Assembly: GCA_050013075.1 (NCBI GenBank)
Contig: JBEKFZ010000034.1
Span: 1-40,161, forward strand
Direction: 5' to 3'
From: JBEKIK01 sp050013075
GTDB taxonomy: Bacteria > Planctomycetota > Planctomycetia > Pirellulales > Thermoguttaceae
Length of the DNA stretch: 40,161 nt
Part shown: positions 8,069 to 18,764 of the stretch, one piece after another
Position numbering within the stretch: position 1 is the stretch's first letter
Layout of the letters: each line of letters begins with the position of its first letter
Position numbers and translations under genes: made by a program
Notes under the pieces: generated by a model
Databases searched by the model: none
Told to the model about the DNA's origin: nothing
What the model saw: only the letters and a program-made list of their open reading frames with translations

Positions 8069-8508
8069 AAACTATTTCCCTCCATGTATGGTTAATATGG
8101 AAAACAACTTGTCTGTCCGAACGTGTGGACATGATGATTTAAGTCAGTTTGGCGAAAAATGCAACCCGTAAAATGGTAAAAACCCGCGAAATTCTGCAAG
8201 AAAATCAATTTTAAGCCGTTTTTTCCCGGTTTTTTGAGGTTTTTTGCCCTCAGGATCCGGAATCTGGGATGAAACCTGGGGGGAGGGCTGATAAAAAATG
8301 AAAACAAATAACTGAAATTCTGAGTTGGCCCAAAAAACTTTTAGGAGGTAATTGATAATAACACTACAGAGTGAATATCAGTGTAAATTGGCAGTTAAAT
8401 GTACTGAAAATTGGCCATCGACGGCGAAATCTTGCCAATGGCGTATAAATCATCTAAGATATTAAGTTGATTGAAGTTAGGTGATAAACTCTTGTTTGCC
8501 GGTTGGAT
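8069..8508. promoter_or_regulatory. Divergent promoter region with phased T-tracts
   Basis: This 440-bp gap separates the HU-like gene (minus) and the 26-kb plus-strand cluster. It is AT-rich against its surroundings. Three runs of six T (8219-8224, 8230-8235, 8240-8245) are spaced about one helical turn apart, the pattern of intrinsically curved DNA. A dyad TGTCC/GGACA lies near 8113-8130, and ATTGGC/GCCAAT arms lie near 8410-8439. A perfect AGGAGG (8343-8348) sits far upstream of the next annotated gene and has no clear partner start. No sure -35/-10 boxes were found. Confidence 0.45.
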
Positions 8509-11500
8509 ATGCAAAATAAGGTCCAAAAAGACGTCCGTCCCATGAATTCGAGGCCAAGGAATGTCCTCGACTGTTCGACTGCTTTACTCTGGGTGGGCCT
8601 TTTTTGGACCCTTGCGGCAGATGCTTGGGCACAGCCCGGACCGCTTTTCATACCAGGCCAGCGGATAATCGTACGTGGGCAAGTGCTTCCGGCTCAAGTT
8701 GCCGCCACGGCCGATAATTCCGCATCCAACGAAGACCTGGCCGATAATGTCTTTCTTCCCCCGGATCGGCGCACGCTTCAAAGGCTGTCCCAGGCAAAAG
8801 ATTTGATTGCCAAGGGGCGATACGGCGAAGCCGTGCGAAATTTAGGGGTAATACTTGAAAGTCCGGAGGACTTTTTTTTCCAACCGCAAAAAAATCAACC
8901 CATTCATCGCAGTCTGAAGGCCGAGGCCCAACATCTGATCGGTCAAATGCCTCGCGAGGGACGGGAATTATATGAGTTGGAATTCGGCGCAAAAGCCAAA
9001 CAACTGCTCCAGCAGGCGGTTGCCGCGGGCGATGCGCAAGGTTTAGCCCAGGTTTCGCAACGATTTTTCCACACCCGCGCCGGTTACGAGGCCACTTTTT
9101 TGCTCGGCTTGCATCATCTCGATCATGGCCGGCATCTGGCAGGGGCTTTAACTCTGCAACGGCTCGCGGACTCGGCCAGCGCGAGCGACCAATTCGAGCC
9201 GGCGCTTTCCTTGGCAATGGCCGCCGGTTGGCTCCAGGCCGGAGAGCCGGACAAGGCGCGTGAGGCGCTTTTGGCGTTTCGCCGAAATCATCCTCAACTT
9301 GCCGTGAAAGCGGCCGCCGGCAAAGTTCCTTTATTCACCAACGGCGATGAAGCCCTGGACTGGCTGATTAAACTGGTGGGAATCGGGCAGATTTCCGAAT
9401 CGGTCGAAACCGACCGTTGGCTGATGTTCCGCGGCAATCCGCAGCGCAATGCGATCGCCACCGGCGGTGCTCCGTTTTTGAGCCTGTGTTGGCAGGCGCC
9501 GGCAACCGACGACCCCTTGGTTGAAGAGGTTATGCCGCAGATCCGCCAAGGCAACCTGGAACAAGGCCTTGCCGTGCTGCCCGGCTTGCATCCTTTGGCG
9601 GTCGACGACGTGATATTAATACGCACTTATAAAAATTTACAGGCCCTGGATTTTACCAGCGGCAAGCGGTTGTGGGAGGTTCCCGCGGATGATTCGCAGG
9701 AAAACTCCACGGCCGCCGGCGATAACGATTCGAATATGCAAGCCTCTTTAACGGCCGCCTTGCTGAGCCATCGCGCACTGAACGACGCCACCTTCGGCAC
9801 GTTAAGCAGCGACGGCCGGCTGGTTTTTGCCGTTGAAGACCCGGAACCGGCGCAAGGTATGAAGTCCGTGCGCCGGGTAATCAATTTCAATAATCCCGTT
9901 GTCGCCAAGGCTTCCAACCGGCTTGCGGCTTACGACATCCGCACCGGCAAACTCAAATGGCAGGTGGGAGGCGACGCCGACGACTTCGCGGTCCGCTTGC
10001 CGGAGACTTTTTTCCTTGGTCCGCCGCTGCCCTTGATGGGGCAATTGTACGTGCTGGCGGAAATGAAGGGCGAAATCCGCCTCTTGGCCTTGGACGCCGC
10101 CAATGGAAATCTATCCTGGTCGCAGCAATTATTGGCCGTGATGGAACAGAACATCCAACAAAATACGCCCGTAAGGCGAACCTCAGGCATTTCGCCCTCG
10201 TATGCCGAAGGGATTTTGGTCTGCCCCACTTCCACCGGGGCCGTGGTGGCCGTGGAATTAGCCACTCGCTCGCTGTTATGGGGCTATCGCTACGGGCATC
10301 ATGATAACCAGGCCGAACATTTGGAGCGGATGCTTATCCCCGCCTACGGAGACGCGGGATTGTTGACCAGTCATGCAAACGATGCCGGCGTTTGCATAGC
10401 CGACGGACGAGTGCTGGTCACGCCAATCGACGCGGACTCAGTGCACTGCCTGAACCTCAGCGACGGCGAACTACGCTGGAAATACAAGTGTCAAGACGAT
10501 ATGTATTTGGCATGTGTGCATCAAGGCAAAGTGGTTTTGGCGGGGCGGCATCAGGTGCGGGCGATCCGCCTGGCCGACGGGAAACCCGACTGGGGCGGCC
10601 GGGTAATTTCCCTTCCTGAAGGCGTCATGCCCAGCGGCCGCGGTTTTTTCAATGGCGATCGCTATTTCCTGCCCCTGGATTCAGCCGAAGTGGCCGCGAT
10701 CGACTTGGCGCAAGGCAAAATAATTCACCTTTCCAAGTCCCGCAAGGGTTTCCTGCCCGGCAACCTGATCTGCTACAAAGGCCGCGTGATTTCGCAAGGT
10801 TATGAGGGTGTGGACGTTTTTTATCAAATCGACGCGGCAGAAACTGAAATCCAACGGCGCTTGGCCGCCGATCCAGCCGACTGCGATGCACTGTGTTTGC
10901 AGGGCGAAATCTTCCTCGATGCCGACAAACGCCGGCAAGCAATCGATTGTTTCCGCCGTGCGTATGCCGCCGATCCCGATCCACGCGCCCGCGAATTGTT
11001 GCGCGACGCATTGCTGGAAGGGTTGCAGCAGGAGTTTGCGGCTTATCGCGGGCAAACCGCCGAAATCGAACAAATTCTGGATGATCCCTCGCAGCAGGCG
11101 AACTATCTTCGGCTTATGGCCGTGGGGTTGCACCGTGCCGGCGATTTGCCGGCCGCCTTCGAGCACTGCCAAAGGTTAATGGATCTGGAAACCGACGTCC
11201 TGCCTTTGGAAACGGCGGGCAAGTCGCTATCGGTCCGCCGTGATCGCTGGATTCAGGCCCTATTGGCGTCTATTGTCCTGGAGGCCAAGGGCGAAACGGC
11301 GGAAAAGATCGACGCCGCGATTCGGGCCCGATTCCAGTCGGCCGCGGCCCCGGGTTCGATCGAAGCCCTTAAGCGGTTTCTTGCTTATTTCGGCAACCAG
11401 CCCATTGCAGGCCGTGCCCGGGAGGTATTAGTCCGCAAACTTATGCAGGACCGCCGCATGTTGGAAGCCGAAATAGCGCTTTGTGAAAGTTTCCCTCCCT

Positions 11501-13314
11501 CGGATCCGGCCGCCAATGCCCCGGCCCTGGCTGAACTTGCCGGGATGTTGCGCGAAGCAGGACAAGAGGAATCGGCCGCTTCCACGTACAATTGGCTTCG
11601 CAGACGGTTTGGCAACGCGGCCTGCCGCGAGGGTAAGACGGCCGAACAGATTATCAATGATCTGCCGGCGGACGATGCCGTACGTGAATTGCTGGATCGT
11701 AAAGACCCCTGGCCCGTGGGAGACGTGGAAAATGCCGCCAAAGACACAAAAAACACCGTATTAAACAACTTCGGGCGTTTGCCCGTGATATTCAAGGGAT
11801 TCCCCGGACCGTACTTTGAAAACGTCAACCTCACGTTCGATCAAAACAGGCACGTGCTCTCGGCCACGGACGGCTTGGGCAACGATCTGTGGAAAGTCGT
11901 TTTAGATGAAGATCGTCAACAGCGCCAGCAATATTACGCGTATAATCCCGGGATCGCATACGCCCGGGCGCTGGGACACTTGTTGCTGTTCTCGGCCGGG
12001 GGCAACTTGTTTGCCATCGATACCCTCCGGGCCGGAGGAAAAAATCCGCCTAAAATCCTCTGGTCTTCCGGCATTGCTGAAGCGTCCGGCAACCCGCCGG
12101 TCATGCGGCCGATTTTCCCGCAGGGGCTTTTTGCGGGTGTCGTGCAAATGTACATGACGTACAATCAAAGCAATGATCTGGAGGCGGCCGCCGACCGATA
12201 TATTTGCCTGCAGCGTTCGCGGAGCTTGTACACGCTGGATCCGCTTACCGGGGCAACGCTTTGGGTGCGTCATGACATACCCCAGGGCAGCGTCGCTTTC
12301 GGCGACGGCGAATATGTATTCGTGCTTCCGCCCGATAAGCCCGAGGCCCTTGTGCTGCGGGCGCTGGACGGCGAACCGGCGGGCACGAGAAAAATTACCC
12401 GCAGGGAAATAAACGTGGGGAATCCCGGCGGGCAGATTGTCAAGAGCTATGCTCCCTTGGGCGACTCTTGCCTCATCACCTTGGGCCGGAACCTGCTTTT
12501 TTGGCGGTTGGAACAAAATCACCGCATTTTGGAACTGTTCGATCCCTGGACCCAAGAACCCGTCTGGCCGCGCCGGGAGTTCTCATTTCATGCGCAATAT
12601 TCTATCCTGGGGAACGAACTCATCGGCGTTTTGGAGCCTGATGGGAAATTCGTTCTGCTGAATCTGGCCGACGGCCGCACGATCGCCGAAATAAATCTGA
12701 AACCCGAACCGTATCTGGGCGATATAATGCTGATCGCATACGAGGATCGATTCCTGCTGTTGACCTCCGATTCGTATCAGGATCCCAGCGCCCCCCAGTT
12801 GCGTCCTTTGCAGCCGTTCGGTATTCCATCGAAACTGATTTCAAAGGGCCGTTTATACGCCATCGACGGGAGCGGTAAACTTCTCTGGCCGGAGCCGGTC
12901 GTGATCGAGAATCAGCAGCTTTTGACCGGCCAAGGCCGGGCTCTGCCCATACTTTTGTTTTCGCGGAGATTCTCGCAAAAACAAAATTCATCCGGCCGCA
13001 ATCTATCTTTACTGGCTATAGATAAACGAACCGGTCGGACGGTTTATAATTCCGATTTATCCAAACCGATCGGTTTTTTCAACATCGTGGGGAATTCGGA
13101 GAAGAAAACCGTCAATCTAACGATGCAATATCAAACCGTCACATTGACGTTTACCGACAATCCCCCGCGGCCCCCCGACAAACAGGCCCGGGCCGAAAAT
13201 GCCAAGCAGCCCCGTGTGAATACATCCCGGGCCTTGTTAAAGTCGCTGGAAAAAACAATGGGCCAGATGTTCGGCCTGCCCGCGGAGGATTCGCTCGATG
13301 AAGAGGAACAGTAA
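8509..13314 (+). CDS. Giant secreted PQQ-like beta-propeller and TPR protein
   Basis: About 1,600 residues. A signal peptide (hydrophobic STALLWVGLFWTLAADAWAQ) predicts export. Residues about 90-290 are helical TPR-like. A first PQQ-type beta-propeller spans roughly 305-770, with repeated blades such as LNLSDGELRWKYK and LDAANGNLSWSQQL. A TPR stretch at about 780-1060 includes ALCLQGEIFLDADKRRQAID. A second propeller (about 1110-1560) has LYTLDPLTGATLWVRHD and LLAIDKRTGRTVYNSDL. The blade motif is AxD..tG...W, but no quinone ligands can be assigned, so it is more likely a scaffold than a dehydrogenase. Start is uncertain: ATG 8509, ATG 8542 (closer to the signal peptide) or TTG 8503. It leads the same-strand cluster, 6 bp before the toroid protein gene. 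Confidence 0.8.
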   Translation: MQNKVQKDVRPMNSRPRNVLDCSTALLWVGLFWTLAADAWAQPGPLFIPGQRIIVRGQVLPAQVAATADNSASNEDLADNVFLPPDRRTLQRLSQAKDLIAKGRYGEAVRNLGVILESPEDFFFQPQKNQPIHRSLKAEAQHLIGQMPREGRELYELEFGAKAKQLLQQAVAAGDAQGLAQVSQRFFHTRAGYEATFLLGLHHLDHGRHLAGALTLQRLADSASASDQFEPALSLAMAAGWLQAGEPDKAREALLAFRRNHPQLAVKAAAGKVPLFTNGDEALDWLIKLVGIGQISESVETDRWLMFRGNPQRNAIATGGAPFLSLCWQAPATDDPLVEEVMPQIRQGNLEQGLAVLPGLHPLAVDDVILIRTYKNLQALDFTSGKRLWEVPADDSQENSTAAGDNDSNMQASLTAALLSHRALNDATFGTLSSDGRLVFAVEDPEPAQGMKSVRRVINFNNPVVAKASNRLAAYDIRTGKLKWQVGGDADDFAVRLPETFFLGPPLPLMGQLYVLAEMKGEIRLLALDAANGNLSWSQQLLAVMEQNIQQNTPVRRTSGISPSYAEGILVCPTSTGAVVAVELATRSLLWGYRYGHHDNQAEHLERMLIPAYGDAGLLTSHANDAGVCIADGRVLVTPIDADSVHCLNLSDGELRWKYKCQDDMYLACVHQGKVVLAGRHQVRAIRLADGKPDWGGRVISLPEGVMPSGRGFFNGDRYFLPLDSAEVAAIDLAQGKIIHLSKSRKGFLPGNLICYKGRVISQGYEGVDVFYQIDAAETEIQRRLAADPADCDALCLQGEIFLDADKRRQAIDCFRRAYAADPDPRARELLRDALLEGLQQEFAAYRGQTAEIEQILDDPSQQANYLRLMAVGLHRAGDLPAAFEHCQRLMDLETDVLPLETAGKSLSVRRDRWIQALLASIVLEAKGETAEKIDAAIRARFQSAAAPGSIEALKRFLAYFGNQPIAGRAREVLVRKLMQDRRMLEAEIALCESFPPSDPAANAPALAELAGMLREAGQEESAASTYNWLRRRFGNAACREGKTAEQIINDLPADDAVRELLDRKDPWPVGDVENAAKDTKNTVLNNFGRLPVIFKGFPGPYFENVNLTFDQNRHVLSATDGLGNDLWKVVLDEDRQQRQQYYAYNPGIAYARALGHLLLFSAGGNLFAIDTLRAGGKNPPKILWSSGIAEASGNPPVMRPIFPQGLFAGVVQMYMTYNQSNDLEAAADRYICLQRSRSLYTLDPLTGATLWVRHDIPQGSVAFGDGEYVFVLPPDKPEALVLRALDGEPAGTRKITRREINVGNPGGQIVKSYAPLGDSCLITLGRNLLFWRLEQNHRILELFDPWTQEPVWPRREFSFHAQYSILGNELIGVLEPDGKFVLLNLADGRTIAEINLKPEPYLGDIMLIAYEDRFLLLTSDSYQDPSAPQLRPLQPFGIPSKLISKGRLYAIDGSGKLLWPEPVVIENQQLLTGQGRALPILLFSRRFSQKQNSSGRNLSLLAIDKRTGRTVYNSDLSKPIGFFNIVGNSEKKTVNLTMQYQTVTLTFTDNPPRPPDKQARAENAKQPRVNTSRALLKSLEKTMGQMFGLPAEDSLDEEEQ

Positions 13315-13320
13315 CCGTTT

Positions 13321-14346
13321 ATGAAAAATGTATGTCTGCGTCTGTTGATTGTGTCGTCGCTCATCGCGTTTTGGCCGGCGATGGCTGCAACGGCCGTGAA
13401 AAACGCCGACGTTGATCGCGCCGTCAATCGCGGATTGGAATGGCTGGCCGCCCATCAGACGCGATTGGGCAGTTGGTCGGCCAATAACGATCATTATCCG
13501 ACTTCCATGACCGCCCTGTCGGGCATCGCCTTCTTGTGCGAAGGCTCCACGACCACGCAAGGCAAATATGCCGCGAACATCCGCCGAAGCGTGGATTATC
13601 TCGTCAGCCGCAGCCGAAAAAACGGACTGATCGGCGATCCCCTCCGCGACGAGCGCTATACCTACGGGCACGGTTTTTCCATGCTCTTCCTTTCGCAAGT
13701 ACTGGGCGAGGAAGAAGACGTCGAACGCCGCGCACAATTGGTCGACGTTTTGACCCGGGCGGTGGTCTTCACGGGCGAGGCCCAAACCGAGCCGGGCGGT
13801 TGGGGCTACGTCAGTTCAAAGGACAGCGGCGGATTCGACGAAGGTTCGACCACTATCACGCAAATTCAAGGCCTTCGCGGCTGCCGGAACGCCGGCATAC
13901 CCGTCCCCAAGGAAATTATCGATAAAGCCGTAAAATACATCAAAAACTGCACCGGCGCCGACGGTGGCGTACAATATAATTCCAAGGGCGGCGGCGGACG
14001 CCCGGCCATCACTGCCGCGGCCGTGGCCTGCCTGTTCAATGCCGGAGAGTACGACAGCCAATACGTCCCCAAACTATTGGAGTATTGCCACCGTCAACTT
14101 GACAACATTTCAAACCAGGGATTCGGACATTGGCATTATGCACACTATTACTACTCCCAGGTGCTTTACCGCGAGGGCGGCAAGGACTGGGAATCATATC
14201 GCGATAAAATTTTCGAGCGGATCGTTCAAGACGCCGGCGCGGACGGCTCCTGGAGCCAGGGTTACATCGGCCCCGTTTTTACCACCGCCGTCAATCTCAC
14301 CATCCTGCAGCTCCCCAAAGGCGCCCTGCCGATTTATCAACGCTAA
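13321..14346 (+). CDS. Secreted alpha-alpha toroid (prenyltransferase/squalene oxidase repeat) protein
   Basis: A 341-residue protein with an N-terminal signal peptide (LLIVSSLIAFWPAMAATA). It shows the repeated helices of the terpenoid cyclase/prenyltransferase barrel: AVNRGLEWLAAHQ, GSWS, GGWGYVS, DGGVQYNS, GHWHYAHYYYSQ and DGSWSQGYIGPVFTTA. Neither the DxDD acid motif of squalene-hopene cyclase nor an obvious protein-prenyltransferase zinc site is visible, so I would not assign terpene chemistry. Exported toroids of this type may instead bind partners. It is 6 bp behind the PQQ/TPR gene and ahead of MoxR, and is probably cotranscribed with both. Confidence 0.8.
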   Translation: MKNVCLRLLIVSSLIAFWPAMAATAVKNADVDRAVNRGLEWLAAHQTRLGSWSANNDHYPTSMTALSGIAFLCEGSTTTQGKYAANIRRSVDYLVSRSRKNGLIGDPLRDERYTYGHGFSMLFLSQVLGEEEDVERRAQLVDVLTRAVVFTGEAQTEPGGWGYVSSKDSGGFDEGSTTITQIQGLRGCRNAGIPVPKEIIDKAVKYIKNCTGADGGVQYNSKGGGGRPAITAAAVACLFNAGEYDSQYVPKLLEYCHRQLDNISNQGFGHWHYAHYYYSQVLYREGGKDWESYRDKIFERIVQDAGADGSWSQGYIGPVFTTAVNLTILQLPKGALPIYQR

Positions 14347-14380
14347 CCGCGGCTTTGCCGGCGCGTACAAATTACCCTAC

Positions 14381-14400
14381 AAACCGCTTGCGGTTTCGCG
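14381..14400 (+). repeat. 20-bp intergenic palindrome, copy 1
   Basis: AAACCGCTTGCGGTTTCGCG. Arms AAACCGC and GCGGTTT flank a TT spacer. It is the first of four exact copies in the same orientation (see 16508, 21346 and 26488). Here it lies 34 bp after the toroid gene in the 239-bp gap before MoxR. The rest of that gap (14401-14585) is AT-rich with no gene seen and may hold an internal promoter. Confidence 0.9.
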
Positions 14401-14585
14401 ATATGAAAAAACTAAGATTGAAATAAAATATCTAACTCAAATCCGCCTTTGATCGCATCTTTAAATTGAAATCGATTTGAAATGTGAAATCCGCGGAAAA
14501 AAACACTGTTTGCAAACAATCGGCCGCGATCGTTGTTTCCCATTGTACGGAACAAAAAGAACAATAAACCCTTAGTGAGCGACAC

Positions 14586-15641
<1,056 letters not shown>

Positions 15642-16507
15642 AGCGATCAAGCGGATCGCCAGGCTCGATCTTAGGGCGCGGTACGTGGTCGAAGGATTTT
15701 TATCCGGAATGCACCGCAGCCCGTACTTCGGGCAGTCGATCGAATTCCGCCAGCACCGACAGTACACTTACGGCGACGACCTGCGCTACGTCGATTGGAA
15801 AGTCTGGGCCAAACAGGACCGCTATTACGTCAAACAGTTCGAGGAAGACACCAACCTCCGCTGCACGCTGTTGGTCGACGTTTCGGGCAGTATGCGCTAC
15901 GGCAAGGGCGCGATGAACAAATATGAATACGCCTGCAGCATCGCCGCCAGCCTGGCCTACCTGTTGCTCAGGCAACAAGACGCCGTGGGCTGCGCGGCCT
16001 TCGACGACGCCGTGCGCATGACCGTGCCGCTGAGGACCAAGCGGAACCATCTCGACTCGATCCTCCAGGCCATGGAAATCTGCTCGCCGCGGAACAAAAC
16101 CAACCTTTACCAAATTCTCCGCAACGTGGCCGAAAACTATCCCCGCCACGGTTTGATGGTGCTCCTTTCGGATTTGCTCGTCGAGCGCGAGGGATTGTTC
16201 AAGGGACTGCGGCTGTTGCGCAGCCGCGGGCATGACATTATTGTGTTCCACGTGCTCGACGACGACGAATTGGATTTCCCCTTTACCGGGCCGACGCGCT
16301 TCGAGGGCTTGGAATCGGCCGATCAGCTTCGTTGCAATCCCCGCGCGCTAAGGGAAGGCTATCTGGAGGCCCTCGGCGCGTATCTGGAGGAAGTCCGCCT
16401 GGGTTGCTCGCGGCATCAGGCCGACTACGTGCAGTTGCGCACCAGCCAGCCGCTGGACGCCGCCTTGGCCGCATTTTTGAGCAATAGATTGGGAAAACAA
16501 AGAAAAT

Positions 16508-16527
16508 AAACCGCTTGCGGTTTCGCG
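16508..16527 (+). repeat. 20-bp intergenic palindrome, copy 2
   Basis: Exact copy of AAACCGCTTGCGGTTTCGCG. Its first two bases are the last two of the DUF58 stop codon (TAA 16507-16509), and it ends 11 bp before the next ATG at 16539. It therefore fills almost the whole junction and lies where the downstream ribosome site should be. Confidence 0.9.
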
Positions 16528-16538
16528 TTGAAAATAAT

Positions 16539-18764
16539 ATGCCGACTTTTGTCCATCCATTGCTGCTCTGGGGACTGCCGATCATCGGCTTGCCGGTGTT
16601 GATCCATCTGATCAACATGATGCGGCATCGTCGAGTGGACTGGGCGGCGATGGAATTCCTGTTGGCAAGTCAAAAGAAGCATCGCACATGGATCCTGCTA
16701 AAGCAATTACTTTTGCTGTTGGTGCGAATGGCGGCAATCGCGGCGATCGTTTTGCTGGTCGCACAGCCCATGCTTCGTCATTATTGGGGCAGTCTGCTGG
16801 GCGGAACGAAAACGCATCACGTAATCCTGCTGGACGACAGCTTTTCCATGTCCGACCATTGGGACGATACAACCGCCTTTGCCGAGGCCAAGCGGGTAAT
16901 CCAGCGCATCGGCGCCGAGGCCGCCCGGCACGTGCAGCCTCAGGTATTCACGCTGCTGCCTTTTTCACATGCCCGCGGGCGGCGTTCCTCGCAAAATGAT
17001 TTGATCAATTATCGCCTGGGCAACGATTTCGCCGGCAAATTGGCCGAGACGCTAAAAAACATCGAGGTTTCACAAACCAATGCCGGACCGGCCGATGCCT
17101 TGCGGGCGGTAAATCAGATGTTGGGCGAGCCTGACGACGAACGGCGGATTTTGTACCTCATTTCCGATTTCCGCGCCAAAGATTGGAACAATCCGGCCGA
17201 CGTGAAAAAATTGCTTCAAGAATGGCAATCCGCGGAAAGCGAAAAAATCCGCCTTGTCAGTTGCATCGATCAAGTGCGTCCGAATTTGGCCGTTGCGTAT
17301 CTCAAGCCCGAAGAAGGGATCCGCGCGGCCGGCGTGCCGTGGTTCGTGGACGCGGCGGTTACTAATTTCGGCAATACGCCGGCCAAGGACGTGTCGCTGG
17401 CCCTGGTCGAAGACGGCCATGCGCGGCCATCGCTCATTTTTTCCGAAATTCCGCCGGGTAAAACGATCAAACAGCGATTCCAGGTGAATTTTCCATCCGA
17501 AGGATCGCACGAAATAACCGCTCGGCTGGAAAGCGACTCCGTGGCCGCGGACAATTACCGTTTTTGTACGATCGATCTGCCCAACGACGTGCCCCTACTA
17601 ATAATAGACGGCGATCCGCAAGCCCGGGACGCCCAATTTCTGAACTGGGCCGCGGCCCCGGGCGGATCGGTGCGCACCGGTTTGCGACCGCAATTGGAAA
17701 CACCCCGATTCCTTAGCCTCAAACCGCTGGATAGTTTTGCGGCCGTCATGCTGGCGAACGTCGACCGGTTGGACAAGTCGGCCATTAAGGCCCTGGAACA
17801 ATACGCGGCTGCGGGCGGCGGAGTGGCGTTCTTCCTGGGCGAGCAGTGCCAATCCAAATTTTTCAATGATGAATTGTACCGCAACGGCAAAGGACTTTTT
17901 CCACTGCCCCTGAAAGGACCGGCCGAACTGCCCATCGATCGGCTGGAAACCGCCCCGGATGTGCAGGTCGAAAAGCATTTTATTTTCCGCATATTCGCCG
18001 AATTGCGCAACACCTTTTTGCAAACCGTGATGGTGCAGCACTACTTTGCCGTGCCCGATGATTGGCAACCCACGCCCGATTCGACCGTCCGCGCACTCGC
18101 CCGGCTCCGAAACGGTGCGCCGCTGGTGGTGGAGCAGGCATACGGCAAGGGCCGGGTAGTGGCATTTTTGACCACGGCCGCCCCGGCCTGGAATAACTGG
18201 GCGCGGAATCCGAGTTTCGTCGTGGTCGTGCAGGATTTGCAGGCTTACCTTTCGCGGCGAGACTCGGCCGAGGGTACGCGGCTAGTCGGCGAACCCCTGG
18301 AGCTTTCGCTCGATCCGGCCAAATACCAGGCGCAAGTCCGATTCGTCACTCCGCGGGAAGGCGCCTCGCCCACGGCCACGACCGATGCGGCGCCCAACGC
18401 CGAAGGCAAACTTTCCGTTGCCCTGAACGAAACCGACGCCGCCGGCGTTTACGAGGCTCGCCTTACCCGCACCGATAATTCCGCCGAAATTCGCCGTTAT
18501 GCTTTTAACGTGGATCCGGCCGAGGGCAACCTGGCTGCCTTGGACAAGAACCAATTGGCCGAACGGTTAAATGGATTGAAGTACGAATATGAGCAGGCCT
18601 CGATGTTCCAATCGGCGGCGGATAAAACGGCCGACTACGATCTGAGCGAGGTCGTCTTGTACGCATTGGTGTCGTTGCTTTTGTTCGAGCAGATTCTTGC
18701 CCACTCGGCGAGCTATCATCCCGGCGCATCGCGCGCGGACAGGGCGGCTGGAGGTGCGCGATGA
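16539..18764 (+). CDS. BatA-like membrane protein with VWA domain
   Basis: A 741-residue membrane protein. It starts MPTFVHPLLLWGLPIIGLPV, the BatA-type N-terminus, with LIHLINMMRHRRVDWAAMEF and a second membrane segment LVRMAAIAAIVLLVAQP. The VWA domain has an intact MIDAS motif, HHVILLDDSFSMSD (D99, S101, S103). A CARDB-like beta domain (about 240-340) and a glutamine-amidotransferase-like region (FAAVMLANVDRLDKSAIKAL) follow. A last helix, VVLYALVSLLLFEQILA, anchors the C-terminus. I chose ATG 16539, as it gives the family N-terminus; a TTG eight codons earlier would read through the repeat. Its end overlaps the next gene by 4 bp (ATGA). By analogy with MoxR-Bat systems it is an envelope partner of the ATPase. 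Confidence 0.88.
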   Translation: MPTFVHPLLLWGLPIIGLPVLIHLINMMRHRRVDWAAMEFLLASQKKHRTWILLKQLLLLLVRMAAIAAIVLLVAQPMLRHYWGSLLGGTKTHHVILLDDSFSMSDHWDDTTAFAEAKRVIQRIGAEAARHVQPQVFTLLPFSHARGRRSSQNDLINYRLGNDFAGKLAETLKNIEVSQTNAGPADALRAVNQMLGEPDDERRILYLISDFRAKDWNNPADVKKLLQEWQSAESEKIRLVSCIDQVRPNLAVAYLKPEEGIRAAGVPWFVDAAVTNFGNTPAKDVSLALVEDGHARPSLIFSEIPPGKTIKQRFQVNFPSEGSHEITARLESDSVAADNYRFCTIDLPNDVPLLIIDGDPQARDAQFLNWAAAPGGSVRTGLRPQLETPRFLSLKPLDSFAAVMLANVDRLDKSAIKALEQYAAAGGGVAFFLGEQCQSKFFNDELYRNGKGLFPLPLKGPAELPIDRLETAPDVQVEKHFIFRIFAELRNTFLQTVMVQHYFAVPDDWQPTPDSTVRALARLRNGAPLVVEQAYGKGRVVAFLTTAAPAWNNWARNPSFVVVVQDLQAYLSRRDSAEGTRLVGEPLELSLDPAKYQAQVRFVTPREGASPTATTDAAPNAEGKLSVALNETDAAGVYEARLTRTDNSAEIRRYAFNVDPAEGNLAALDKNQLAERLNGLKYEYEQASMFQSAADKTADYDLSEVVLYALVSLLLFEQILAHSASYHPGASRADRAAGGAR

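Noticed and set aside
8509..13314. PQQ-dependent dehydrogenase
   Set aside because: The blades resemble PQQ propellers, but no quinone or metal ligands or disulfide typical of the enzymes could be placed, and TPR segments split the propellers.
13321..14346. Squalene-hopene cyclase
   Set aside because: The toroid repeats fit, but the DxDD catalytic motif is missing and the protein is about half the length of the cyclase.
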